Assembly: GCF_017357225.1 (NCBI RefSeq) | Contig: NZ_CP071606.1 | Span: 248,001 to 312,000, forward strand | Reading direction: 5' to 3' | Length of the DNA: 64,000 nt | DNA from: Rhizobium binae | Lineage (GTDB): Bacteria > Pseudomonadota > Alphaproteobacteria > Rhizobiales > Rhizobiaceae | Shown here: positions 17,354 to 25,626 of the stretch, piece by piece | Numbering within the stretch: the stretch's first letter is position 1 | How the letters are laid out: each line of letters opens with the position of its first letter | Program-made: the position numbers and the translations under genes | Notes under the pieces: model-generated | The model's database searches: none | Seen by the model: only the letters and a program-made list of their open reading frames with translations | Told to the model about the DNA's origin: nothing

Positions 17354-17599
17354 ACGTCATCTGCCGATCCAGACCCATTCGCCCTCTTAAACGCCCGAGC
17401 GAGGCAATCGATGCCGTCTTAATCCCAATTGCTAATATGCTCCACCCCAGCGGAACCTGCCTGTGAAAACTTGGTTTGGCGACAAAATGCAGGGAATGCC
17501 ACCTGTGTCAGCTTCGCCTGGAAAAAGCCTCGTTCTCAGTCGCCAACGTGCAGGTGATTGCCAGACGCGGGAACGACCGGAGATGGGGAGTGCAGGCCG

Positions 17600-17835
17600 T
17601 TGCCCACCTATTATTTTTTACATCAAACACACTGATTACGTCGTGCCCGACCCAGACGGTGAGACATTCCTGGACTTGGACGCAGCAAGAGAAGAGGCCG
17701 GCGAAGCACTCAGAGGACTGGTTCCCAGCGCCATCTTATCCAATCAGGCGGAACTCCCGCAGGGTCGGCCGATAATGCAGGCTGACGCTGCTTCCGTCCG
17801 TGACGGAGCCAGCCTCAGCGAAGGCGGCTCTACAT
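17600..17835 (+). pseudogene. DUF6894-like small protein, frameshifted in a T run
   Basis: A TTG start reads LPTYYF and then hits a stop; with one T fewer in the ATTTTTTAC run (about 17612-17617) the frame continues IKHTDYVVPDPDGETFLDLD and AAREEAGEALRGL, the pattern of the roughly 75-residue DUF6894 proteins common in rhizobia. The downstream frame stays open into the aminotransferase gene. Identity is from pattern alone. Confidence 0.45.
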
Positions 17836-17918
17836 CTCGCAAAAACCAAATACAGCCTCGCAAGCCGCAGGCCTGGCGAGAACGTGCGCACTATACCTTA
17901 TTCCGTCGGAGACCTCAC

Positions 17919-19286
17919 ATGTCCAATTTCACCCGCGCGCTCCATGCTGGCGACATCGCCTTTCATCTCCACAGCTACACCAACGCCAGAGCGCATGAGG
18001 AAGCTGGCCCGCTGGCCATCGAGCGCGGCGAGGGGGTGTTCGTCTACGACACTGATGGGCGCCGCTACATCGAAGCGATGGCGGGGCTCTGGAGCGTCGC
18101 GCTCGGCTTCGACGAGCCTCGGCTCGTCGAGGCAGCGATCGAGCAGATGCGCAAGCTGCCCTTCTATCACACCTTCACCCACAAGACGCATCAGCCAGCC
18201 ATCGAGCTTGCCGAGAAGCTCATCTCGCTGGCACCGGTACCGATGAGCAAGGTCCATTTCACCAATTCCGGATCGGAAGCCAACGACACCGTGGTGAAGA
18301 TGGTGCGCTACTACAACAACGCCCGCGACCTGCCGCGAAAGAAAAAAATCATATCCCGTATCGGCGCTTATCACGGCGTCACCGTGGCCGCCGCAAGCCT
18401 GACCGGCCTGCCGAACAACCATCGCGCTTTCGACCTGCCATTGCCGAACATCCTCCATACGCTCTGCCCGCATTACTATCGGTTTGCGGAAGCAGGAGAA
18501 ACGGAAACCGCCTTTATTGATCGGCTTGCCCGAGAGTTCGAAGCCCTGATCGAACGCGAAGGACCAGACACAGTGGCCGCATTTATCGGCGAGCCAGTCA
18601 TGGCGGCGGGTGGAGTGATCGTTCCGCCGACCGGTTACTGGAGCAGAATCCAGGAGATCTGCCGAAGATACGATATCCTCCTGGTGGCCGATGAGGTCGT
18701 CTGCGGGTTCGGGCGAACCGGCTCCATGTTCGGCTGTACCACGTTTGGCATCGAACCGGACATTATGGTGCTTTCCAAGCAACTGTCGTCGTCCTATCAG
18801 CCGCTTGCCGCCGTGCTCATCAATGACAAGGTCTATCAGCAGGTAGCCAGCCAAAGTGCTGCTATCGGCACGTTCGGACACGGTTTCACAGCGAGCGGCC
18901 ATCCCGTGGCAACGGCGGTGGCACTTGAAAATATCAGGCTGATCGAAGAACGCGGTCTGGTGGAGAATGCAAAGAGGATGGGGAAGCGGCTGCTCTCGGG
19001 CCTCTCGCGCTATGCCGATCACTCCCTCGTTGGTGAAATCCGCGGGATCGGCTTTATTGCGGCGGTCGAACTCGTGGCGGACAAGTCAACGAAGGCGCGC
19101 TTCGATCCCGCCGGCCGCGTCGGAGCATATTTCAACGCCTGCTGCCAGTCTCATGGGATGATTGTCCGCAACATCGGCGACAGCATCGCTTTTTGTCCGC
19201 CGTTGATCGCAAAGGAGGGCCATGTTGATCAAATTCTCGATTGCTTTAGCAAGGCGCTGGAAGACACGGATCGGTGGACGCGCTGA
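17919..19286 (+). CDS. Class III (omega-amino acid:pyruvate type) aminotransferase
   Basis: 455 residues, PLP-dependent fold type I. MAGLWSVALGFDEPRL and VHFTNSGSEANDTVVKMVR form the N-terminal and phosphate-binding regions. The PLP ring is held by D in LLVADEVVCGFGRTG, and the Schiff-base lysine is in MVLSKQLSSSYQPLAAV. FGHGFTASGHPVATAVALEN follows. It transfers amino groups from an omega-amino acid, polyamine or amine to pyruvate or a keto acid. GGAGA lies seven bases before the ATG at 17919; the frame is open upstream but that part reads as the DUF6894 remnant. No linked dehydrogenase or transporter specifies the substrate. Confidence 0.93.
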   Translation: MSNFTRALHAGDIAFHLHSYTNARAHEEAGPLAIERGEGVFVYDTDGRRYIEAMAGLWSVALGFDEPRLVEAAIEQMRKLPFYHTFTHKTHQPAIELAEKLISLAPVPMSKVHFTNSGSEANDTVVKMVRYYNNARDLPRKKKIISRIGAYHGVTVAAASLTGLPNNHRAFDLPLPNILHTLCPHYYRFAEAGETETAFIDRLAREFEALIEREGPDTVAAFIGEPVMAAGGVIVPPTGYWSRIQEICRRYDILLVADEVVCGFGRTGSMFGCTTFGIEPDIMVLSKQLSSSYQPLAAVLINDKVYQQVASQSAAIGTFGHGFTASGHPVATAVALENIRLIEERGLVENAKRMGKRLLSGLSRYADHSLVGEIRGIGFIAAVELVADKSTKARFDPAGRVGAYFNACCQSHGMIVRNIGDSIAFCPPLIAKEGHVDQILDCFSKALEDTDRWTR

Positions 19287-19394
19287 TATCTCGCTCACCT
19301 GCCGCCGGAAAAGGGGAATCGGCCAAGTAAGTGGCGCCCGTGGCTGTGCTATCATGCCAACGTACGGTCGAAGCGAGTAATCTTTGTTGATGGA

Positions 19395-21044
19395 TCAAAG
19401 CTCACCGCGCGCTGCAATTTGCTTGATCCTGTCGGCGGTGCGGCAGGCGATTGCCTGAATCGTCAGCGACGGATTGGCGCCGCCGACGGTGGGGAAGACT
19501 GAGCCGTCGCAGATCCAGAGATTGGGCATGTCCCAGCTGCGGCAGTCAACGTTCACCACGCTCGATCGCTGATCATCTCCCATGCGCGCGGTGCCATTCA
19601 GATGGCAGGTATCGTCCATTTCCTCCCAGATATCCTGCACGTCAGCGGCTTCGAGTGCATTGCCCATGAAATCCAGGGCGTGACGGATGAGGCGTTTGTC
19701 GTTGTCGCAGTAGGAATAGGTGACGCGGGCGATCGGCAGGCCGTAGCGGTCGCGCTCTTCGGCGAGGGTGACGCGATTGCGCTCCTGCGGCAGGCATTCG
19801 CCCACGATTTTCAGACCAACCTGATGGTTGAAGTCCTCCATCGCGTCGATCAGAGCCGGGCCCCACATGCCTTGGGCGGCAAGGGTGTTGGCCCAGCCGA
19901 TCGGCAGTGGACCCTGGCTCATGTAGCAATAGCCACCGAAGAATTCCTTGCCGATATCGGTATAGTTCCAGTGTTCGGTGATCGCCAGCGACGGCGGTGC
20001 CTTGTAGGATCGCACCTCCTGATCCATGCGGCCCCAGACGGCCTGATTGGATTGCACCATCAGGTTCTTGCCGACGAGACCGGAACTGTTGGCGAGGCCG
20101 TCCGGAAACATCGGGCTCGCCGAATTGAGCAGCAATCGCGGGGTCTCGATCGCATAGCCGGCCACAACGACATTATGGGCTTTTTGGAAATGCCAGTTGC
20201 CTTGCCGATGATAGTGCAGCCCCGTCGCCCGGCCATTTCCATCATGTTCGATCCGCCCGACCATGGCGAGGTCGCGGATTTCCGCGCCTGCCGCCAACGC
20301 CCGAGGCAACCAGGTAACGAGCACGCTCTGCTTGGCATTGGTGGCGCAGCCGATGACGCACATGCCGCGATAGACGCAAGGATGCGCCAATCCTCGCGGC
20401 GCCGAGAGCGTGGCGAGCGGTGTCGGGGACCAGTCGATGCCCATCGCTTCCGCGCCTTTGGCAAGAACCAGAGCCGCCGCGTTCAGCTCATGCGGGCGAT
20501 ACGGGTAGCGCGGCCGGTGCGGTCCCCAAGGATAACGGACCGGGCCGGAAATGCAGAGCGCCTGCTCAACTTCATCATAGTAGCTCCACATTTCCCGCCA
20601 GTCGAGCGGCCAGTCGGCGCCATAGCCGAGGAGGCTGCGCGCCTTGAACCATTCGGGCCGGAAACGCAGCGATACCATGGCAAAATGCACGGTCGAGCCC
20701 CCTACCGCCTTGCCGGAATTGTTGGCGCCGAGCTGCAGCGGATCGTCACCGTCGACCAGCCGTTCGTCGGTCCAGAAAAGTTTCGACTGGTGGCTTTCGT
20801 CCGACGCGAAATCCTCGAGCGGCCTGAAATACGGCCCGGCATCGATAGCGACGACGGAAAAGCCGTGCTCGGCCAGTCGGCAGGCGAGGGTGCCGCCGCC
20901 GGCTCCGGTGCCGACAATGGCGAAATCGACGGCCTCGTCGTTGTCATATTGGCGCATCGGTACCCATGCGCCTTGGCGGAAGACGTCGGGTGCGCGTCCG
21001 TTCGTCGCGCGCGGCGTGACTTCGGGATCATCGCTGGCGGGCAT
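19395..21044 (-). CDS. GMC-family FAD oxidoreductase (gluconate 2-dehydrogenase flavoprotein type)
   Basis: 549 residues. FAIVGTGAGGGTLACRLAEH (about residues 41-60) is the FAD dinucleotide motif, GGSTVHFAMVSLRF the GMC signature region, and CHLNGTARMGDD with a C-terminal GGANPSLTIQA the catalytic segment. Cysteines in HPCVYRGMCVIGCATNAK mark the membrane sugar dehydrogenase subgroup. It overlaps the subunit 3 gene by 17 bases. It probably oxidises a sugar or sugar acid and passes electrons on, but no cytochrome c subunit is encoded nearby. Start MPASDDPEV chosen by overlap and family length. Confidence 0.9.
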   Translation of the reverse strand: MPASDDPEVTPRATNGRAPDVFRQGAWVPMRQYDNDEAVDFAIVGTGAGGGTLACRLAEHGFSVVAIDAGPYFRPLEDFASDESHQSKLFWTDERLVDGDDPLQLGANNSGKAVGGSTVHFAMVSLRFRPEWFKARSLLGYGADWPLDWREMWSYYDEVEQALCISGPVRYPWGPHRPRYPYRPHELNAAALVLAKGAEAMGIDWSPTPLATLSAPRGLAHPCVYRGMCVIGCATNAKQSVLVTWLPRALAAGAEIRDLAMVGRIEHDGNGRATGLHYHRQGNWHFQKAHNVVVAGYAIETPRLLLNSASPMFPDGLANSSGLVGKNLMVQSNQAVWGRMDQEVRSYKAPPSLAITEHWNYTDIGKEFFGGYCYMSQGPLPIGWANTLAAQGMWGPALIDAMEDFNHQVGLKIVGECLPQERNRVTLAEERDRYGLPIARVTYSYCDNDKRLIRHALDFMGNALEAADVQDIWEEMDDTCHLNGTARMGDDQRSSVVNVDCRSWDMPNLWICDGSVFPTVGGANPSLTIQAIACRTADRIKQIAARGEL

Positions 21045-21675
21045 TTTTTCGTCTCGCCTGCATCTCTTGGCCGGCCGTGGCTTCGGCTGCCTCCCAAGGG
21101 TCCCGACGATCAAAACCGAGCCGCACATAGCCTCGGGGACTGGCGGGACCGCCGAAGCCGATCTCGTTCCATGCTGCCGGAAAGGCGTAGTAGGTGCTGA
21201 CTAGATCGTGCAGCACGCGCTTGGCGAAGAATTGCCTGGCCGGCATGTCGCCCCAGAGGGGAGATGTGGTCGTACCCTTCGCGATGTCGTCAAGCAGCGC
21301 CTGATGCTGGGCACCGATAAGGCTGATGAAGTCTTCTCCATGGCGAAGACGTGCTTCGTCCTGCAATGCGTCCAGACCGCGTTCCCATGCTTCGCGAAAG
21401 GTGGGGAGCCGCACGTCGCGATAGCCTTCCGAAGCATCCTTGCCGATCTTTCCGGCGATCACAGCTGCGAGCGGAATGGCTTTCCTCCGACGCGCGTCTT
21501 GCGGCAGGATGCATTCGCAAAGTGCGGTCAGCGTGTTCCATCGGGTTTCCGTCAGGGCGCCTCTATCGTCCGGCGCCTGCGCCAAACGTTGGTCGATCAC
21601 CGCGCGCGTCTTGTCGTTCCATGAGACGCCGTCGCGTTTGGCCATCACGTCATACCCCGGGTAGCGATCCGTCAT
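21028..21675 (-). CDS. Gluconate 2-dehydrogenase subunit 3 family protein
   Basis: 215 residues. LTETRWNTLTALCECILPQD and the C-terminal DLVSTYYAFPAAWNEIGFGG with GPASPRGYVRLG are typical of the small subunit that partners GMC dehydrogenases. Relatives usually carry a twin-arginine signal that exports the complex; this N-terminus (MTDRYPGYDVMAKRDGVSWN) has none, so the complex would stay in the cytoplasm. Starts four bases after the membrane-protein gene ends. Confidence 0.85.
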   Translation of the reverse strand: MTDRYPGYDVMAKRDGVSWNDKTRAVIDQRLAQAPDDRGALTETRWNTLTALCECILPQDARRRKAIPLAAVIAGKIGKDASEGYRDVRLPTFREAWERGLDALQDEARLRHGEDFISLIGAQHQALLDDIAKGTTTSPLWGDMPARQFFAKRVLHDLVSTYYAFPAAWNEIGFGGPASPRGYVRLGFDRRDPWEAAEATAGQEMQARRKNARQR

Positions 21676-21679
21676 CGAC

Positions 21680-22615
21680 CTATTCCTTCTCGCGCAGGCG
21701 CAATGCCGCCAGGCCAGCCAGAGCCAGGCCGGTGAAGCTGGGCGGGGCAGGAATCGGCGGGCCATTGAGGAGGTTCTGCGTCCAGTTGCGCCAGCCGCCC
21801 ATGGCGCGGGAGACGCCGTAGACGTGAAAGCCGGATCCGGCAAAGCCGAGTATCGCGGTCAGCCGAAGCGCCCAACGGGCAAGGCGAAGCTGCAGAGCCG
21901 GAGCGCGGCCGACGCATTGCACCAGTAATAGACCAGCGGCAGGGGGAATGCTGACCGGGAGATACATTGCCGGATTCTGAAACGATCCACGAAAGTGCAG
22001 CAAGGCAGCCTCTGCCACAGTACCCCAGATGCCAATAGTGCAAAATGCACTCAGGAATTTTCCCGCTGGGCGCTGCATGATTTTCGCTATCTCGCCCGGG
22101 CTTGTGCCGCGCACGATCTCGGCGCAGCGGCCAAGCGCGCCTGCGAGAGCCAAGGCTGCCGGCGCACCCACTGGCGCCGAATAAAAGAGATTGAGCCATG
22201 AAAGTCCGCCAGGCCGCTTCAGCACGTTATAAGCGTGGAAACCGAGACCCGCGAGCCCGATCAAGCCGGCGGTCGCATAGACTGAGTCTCGCACGGGATG
22301 CCGCTTAGCCTTCGGGCTAGCAATGCCGGACAGACTAGCGCCCAGCGTTAGCGCCGAGACGACCAACGGTGTGTACATGACGCGATTGTGGAAACTACCG
22401 CGATAATGCTCCAAGGCACTGTCGCACAGCACCGAGAGCGAGAGGATGGCTGCCGCGCCATTCAACTGCCGGCCAATATCGAGGAAATCGCTGTCGGGCA
22501 GTCTGATGGTCGAAGTGCTGACTGCGAGACGGGCGAGTGTTTCGAGCGTTCCGAGATCTGAAATTAAGGCGTCCAAGCCACTAGTGTCCTCAACCTTGCG
22601 TACGGCGAGTGACAT
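21680..22615 (-). CDS. Polytopic membrane protein with an internal duplication, unknown
   Basis: 311 residues with about seven hydrophobic segments. Two halves repeat: LEHYRGSFHNRVMYTPLVVS (about residues 70-90) matches LLHFRGSFQNPAMYLPVSIP (about 205-225), and LAGLGFHAYNVLKRPGGLSW matches FAGSGFHVYGVSRAMGGWRN. GGAGGAGAGA precedes the ATG. Placed between the enolase-superfamily gene and the GMC pair, it may anchor or transport for the sugar oxidation system. I do not recognise the family. Confidence 0.8.
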   Translation of the reverse strand: MSLAVRKVEDTSGLDALISDLGTLETLARLAVSTSTIRLPDSDFLDIGRQLNGAAAILSLSVLCDSALEHYRGSFHNRVMYTPLVVSALTLGASLSGIASPKAKRHPVRDSVYATAGLIGLAGLGFHAYNVLKRPGGLSWLNLFYSAPVGAPAALALAGALGRCAEIVRGTSPGEIAKIMQRPAGKFLSAFCTIGIWGTVAEAALLHFRGSFQNPAMYLPVSIPPAAGLLLVQCVGRAPALQLRLARWALRLTAILGFAGSGFHVYGVSRAMGGWRNWTQNLLNGPPIPAPPSFTGLALAGLAALRLREKE

Positions 22616-22625
22616 TCTCTCCTCC

Positions 22626-23720
22626 CTAGATCCTGTACTTCTCGGCATCGCGGGCTTTGAACTGAAGCCCGTTGCCGGGCCGGCTCAGATCAGGCTTGAT
22701 GGCGCCGTCCTCAGGCTTTGGTGCGCCATCGAACAGAATCTCTTCGATCCGCACATGATCGTGGAACCACTCGATATGGCGGAGGCCGGGTAGGGCGCAT
22801 GCGACGTCCAGATGCGCGCACGGTCCACAATGACAAGAGATGTCAATGTGATAGGTCTCGGCCAGCGCGGCAATCCTCAGAAAGCCGGTTATGCCGCCGC
22901 AGCGCGTGGCGTCCGCCTGGAGAATGTCGACTGCACCGGCGCTCAACAGGCGTCGAGCATCGTCGAGGGTGAAGACATACTCGCCGGCTGCCACTTCCAT
23001 GGATGGCGGTATCGACTGGCGCACGAAGCGCAGGCCCGCTTCATCGTCCGATGACACCGGTTCTTCGAACCACCGCACATCATATTGGCGGATCGCCTCG
23101 GCAAAACGCACTGATTGAGCCGGCTTGAAAGCACCATTGGCGTCGATGAACAGTTCCGCGTCTCCGATAGTTGAGCGGGCGGCGAGGATGCGGTGCGGAT
23201 CGCGCTCGGGCTCGGCGCCGATCTTCATCTTGACGAACCGGCAACCGTTGTCATGGACCCAGCGGGAGAATTGCTGGCAGAGCACGTCGTCCGAGTAGGT
23301 GGTGAAGCCGCCGCTGCCATAGATCGGCACTAGATCTCGTACTTGGCCGAGCAGTTGGCATAAAGATGTATTCAGCAGCCTCGCCTTCAGGTCCCACAAA
23401 GCGAGATCGATGGCGGAGATCGCGCAGGCGGCAATCCCCGAGCGGCCGGAATTTCGGACCTGCCGCAACAGGCGCTGTCCGATATGGTCTATATCGAGGG
23501 CGTTGCTGCCGACGACAGTGGCCTTCAGGGTGTCGTTGATCAGGTGTGCGGCGGATGCGTCCACGTAGCTGTAGCCGGTTCCCACGGTCTTGCCGGCATG
23601 CAGGTTGACGACGATCATCGTCGTGGCGTTCCATTCGAATGTGCCGTCGCCTTCCGGCATGTCCGTTGGAATGCGATAGACAGCACATTCGAGGTTGTCG
23701 ATCAGCGCCTCGGCGATCAC
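22626..23720 (-). CDS. Enolase-superfamily (mandelate racemase-like) enzyme
   Basis: 364 residues. The KxK base pair is in RFVKMKIG, metal ligands are D in ELFIDANGAF, E in RWFEEPVSSDDE and E in VAAGEYVF; D in ILQADATRCGG and H in CHCGPCAH complete the active site of a racemase/dehydratase. It starts with GTG, overlapping the TPP gene stop by four bases (GTGA), so translation is coupled. It probably dehydrates or epimerises a sugar acid. It is a different subgroup from the enzyme at 221-1420 (KMK here, KIW there). Confidence 0.9.
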   Translation of the reverse strand: MIAEALIDNLECAVYRIPTDMPEGDGTFEWNATTMIVVNLHAGKTVGTGYSYVDASAAHLINDTLKATVVGSNALDIDHIGQRLLRQVRNSGRSGIAACAISAIDLALWDLKARLLNTSLCQLLGQVRDLVPIYGSGGFTTYSDDVLCQQFSRWVHDNGCRFVKMKIGAEPERDPHRILAARSTIGDAELFIDANGAFKPAQSVRFAEAIRQYDVRWFEEPVSSDDEAGLRFVRQSIPPSMEVAAGEYVFTLDDARRLLSAGAVDILQADATRCGGITGFLRIAALAETYHIDISCHCGPCAHLDVACALPGLRHIEWFHDHVRIEEILFDGAPKPEDGAIKPDLSRPGNGLQFKARDAEKYRI

Positions 23721-25507
23721 TTGTCGCCTCCGCCGGGCAGCAGCGCGCCCAACAATTGCCTGGCGGTTCCGGTGACAATTCCGCCCTCATGCGAGTCGCC
23801 CTTCACCAGCGCTTCCGTGAGGTGTTGCATCTGGGCGAAGGTGATGTGCGGCGGCAGGGGAGGCACTTCTGGATCGGTCTTGAATTCGATTACGACAGGC
23901 CGATCGGCAGCGAGAGCCTTGTCCCATGCCGCGCCGACACCGTCGGGATGGTCGACATAGATGCCCTTCAGCCCGATCAGTTCGGCAAAGCGATGATACG
24001 GCACGTTCGGGATGCGCTGCGAGGCGTCGAATTTCGGATCGCCTTCCATCACCCGCTGCTCCCACGTCACTTGGTTCAGATCTTCATTGTTGAAGACTCC
24101 AATGACGAAATGCGGCGTGGACCATGTCTTCCAATATTTGGCGACGGTGATCAGTTCCGCCATGTTGTTCATCTGCATAGCGCCGTCGCCCACGAGACCG
24201 ATGACCGGACGGTCGGGATAGGCGAATTTGGCCGCGATCGCATAGGGCACGCAGGCGCCCATGGAGGCGAGGCCGCCTGACAGCGAGGCGCTCATGCCGC
24301 GTCTAATCTTGATGTCCCGGGCATACCAATTGGCGCAGGAACCGGAATCGCTGGTGAGGATGCAGCCCTCTGGAAGACGCGGCGACAATTCCCAGGTGAC
24401 CCGTTGCGGATTGATCGGATTGGCCTCCGCCTGCGCCCGGTCGTCGAGCGTCTTCCACCATTCCTTGATCTCTGCGGCGATTTCCTTGCGCCAATGATCC
24501 TTCTTCTGTTCGAGCAGCGGTAGAAGCGCCTTCAGCGTCTCGGTGGCGTCGCCGACGAGGTTGACGTCCATCGGATAGCGCAGCGAAAGCATGTTGGGAT
24601 TGATGTCGATCTGCACCGCTTTCGCCTGACCTTCCTCGGGCAGGAATTCGGAATAGGGGAAACCCGAACCGATCATCAGCAGCGTGTCGCAGCCGGTCAT
24701 CAGCTTCCATGAGGGATTGGTGCCCAGCATGCCGATCGATCCGGTGACCCACGGCAGATCGTCCGGCAGGACTGCCTTACCAAGCAGCGCCTTGGCTGCA
24801 CCTGCTCCGAGGCGATCGGCAACCGCAATCACCTCGTCCGTCGCGCCCAGCGCACCGGCGCCGACCAGGATCGCGATCTTCTTGCCGGCATTGAGAATAT
24901 CTGCCGCCTGTTGCAGGTCGTCTGCATGGGGAATGGTTTTCGGCGGCTTGAATCCGATCCCGGAATGAATCGTGCCGTGCAGACGCGGTGGCTCTTCATA
25001 GGGCATTTCCTGTAAGTCGTTGGGTAGGACGAGAGCAGTGACGGTCTTGTTGGCTAGCGCAATCCTGACGGCGCGGTCGACCAGATGCCTGACCTGTGCC
25101 GGAGCGCTCGCCTGATGGACGAAATCGCCGGCTACATCCTTGAAAAGGGAGACGAGATCCACTTCCTGCTGATAGTGGCCGCCGATGGCCGTCCGCGCCT
25201 GCTGGCCGGTGATGGCAAGCACAGGTTGGTGATCCAGCCTGGCATCGTAAAGGCCGGTGACCAGATGCGAGGCGCCGGGGCCGGAAGTTGCAATGCAGAC
25301 CCCGAGTTCTCCGGTGAATTTCGCATGCGCGGATGCCATGAAGGCGGCCATTTCTTCATGACGCGCCTGAATGAATTCCAAACTGCCGTTCGCCCGATTG
25401 AGCGCCCCGAAGATACCGTTGATGCCATCGCCGGGGTAACCGAAAATCCTGCGCACACCCCAGTCGTGCAGACGCTTAACGATGAAATCACCCACAGTCA
25501 TGGACAT
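23717..25507 (-). CDS. Thiamine-pyrophosphate enzyme (PoxB/acetolactate synthase-like)
   Basis: 596 residues. RRIFGYPGDGINGIFGAL and the catalytic Glu in QARHEEMAAFMASAHAK open the PYR domain; the middle domain carries ILVGAGALGATDEVIAVADR; the PP domain has the metal motif VGDGAMQMN with FNNEDLNQVTWEQR about 30 residues later. Members decarboxylate pyruvate or other 2-keto acids; the PoxB-like subgroup uses FAD and quinone, but the PoxB membrane-binding tail is not evident. It heads a five-gene operon running to 19395. A second ATG (MTVGDF) two codons on is equally possible. Confidence 0.9.
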   Translation of the reverse strand: MSMTVGDFIVKRLHDWGVRRIFGYPGDGINGIFGALNRANGSLEFIQARHEEMAAFMASAHAKFTGELGVCIATSGPGASHLVTGLYDARLDHQPVLAITGQQARTAIGGHYQQEVDLVSLFKDVAGDFVHQASAPAQVRHLVDRAVRIALANKTVTALVLPNDLQEMPYEEPPRLHGTIHSGIGFKPPKTIPHADDLQQAADILNAGKKIAILVGAGALGATDEVIAVADRLGAGAAKALLGKAVLPDDLPWVTGSIGMLGTNPSWKLMTGCDTLLMIGSGFPYSEFLPEEGQAKAVQIDINPNMLSLRYPMDVNLVGDATETLKALLPLLEQKKDHWRKEIAAEIKEWWKTLDDRAQAEANPINPQRVTWELSPRLPEGCILTSDSGSCANWYARDIKIRRGMSASLSGGLASMGACVPYAIAAKFAYPDRPVIGLVGDGAMQMNNMAELITVAKYWKTWSTPHFVIGVFNNEDLNQVTWEQRVMEGDPKFDASQRIPNVPYHRFAELIGLKGIYVDHPDGVGAAWDKALAADRPVVIEFKTDPEVPPLPPHITFAQMQHLTEALVKGDSHEGGIVTGTARQLLGALLPGGGDK

Positions 25508-25549
25508 GACGGTTCTCCACGGATTCTGGTCGATGGCTATTCAGGTTGA

Positions 25550-25574
25550 AACTAACGGGCCACCGCATGGTTCC
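25550..25574 (-). promoter_or_regulatory. Candidate EcfG (general stress sigma) promoter
   Basis: On the minus strand GGAAC (25574-25570) is followed after 16 bases by AGTT (25553-25550), close to the alphaproteobacterial EcfG pattern GGAAC-N16/17-CGTT. It lies 43 bases ahead of the TPP-enzyme start, a suitable distance. Confidence 0.35.
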
Positions 25575-25626
25575 CGGCGGCGGCTGTGCAAAACGCCGCA
25601 GCGCATGTTTCAAGTGCGTACTGTCA

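Noticed and set aside
17898..19022. 374-residue minus-strand open frame
   Set aside because: Shadow of the class III aminotransferase.
19602..21200. 532-residue plus-strand open frame
   Set aside because: Shadow of the GMC oxidoreductase gene; no recognisable domain.
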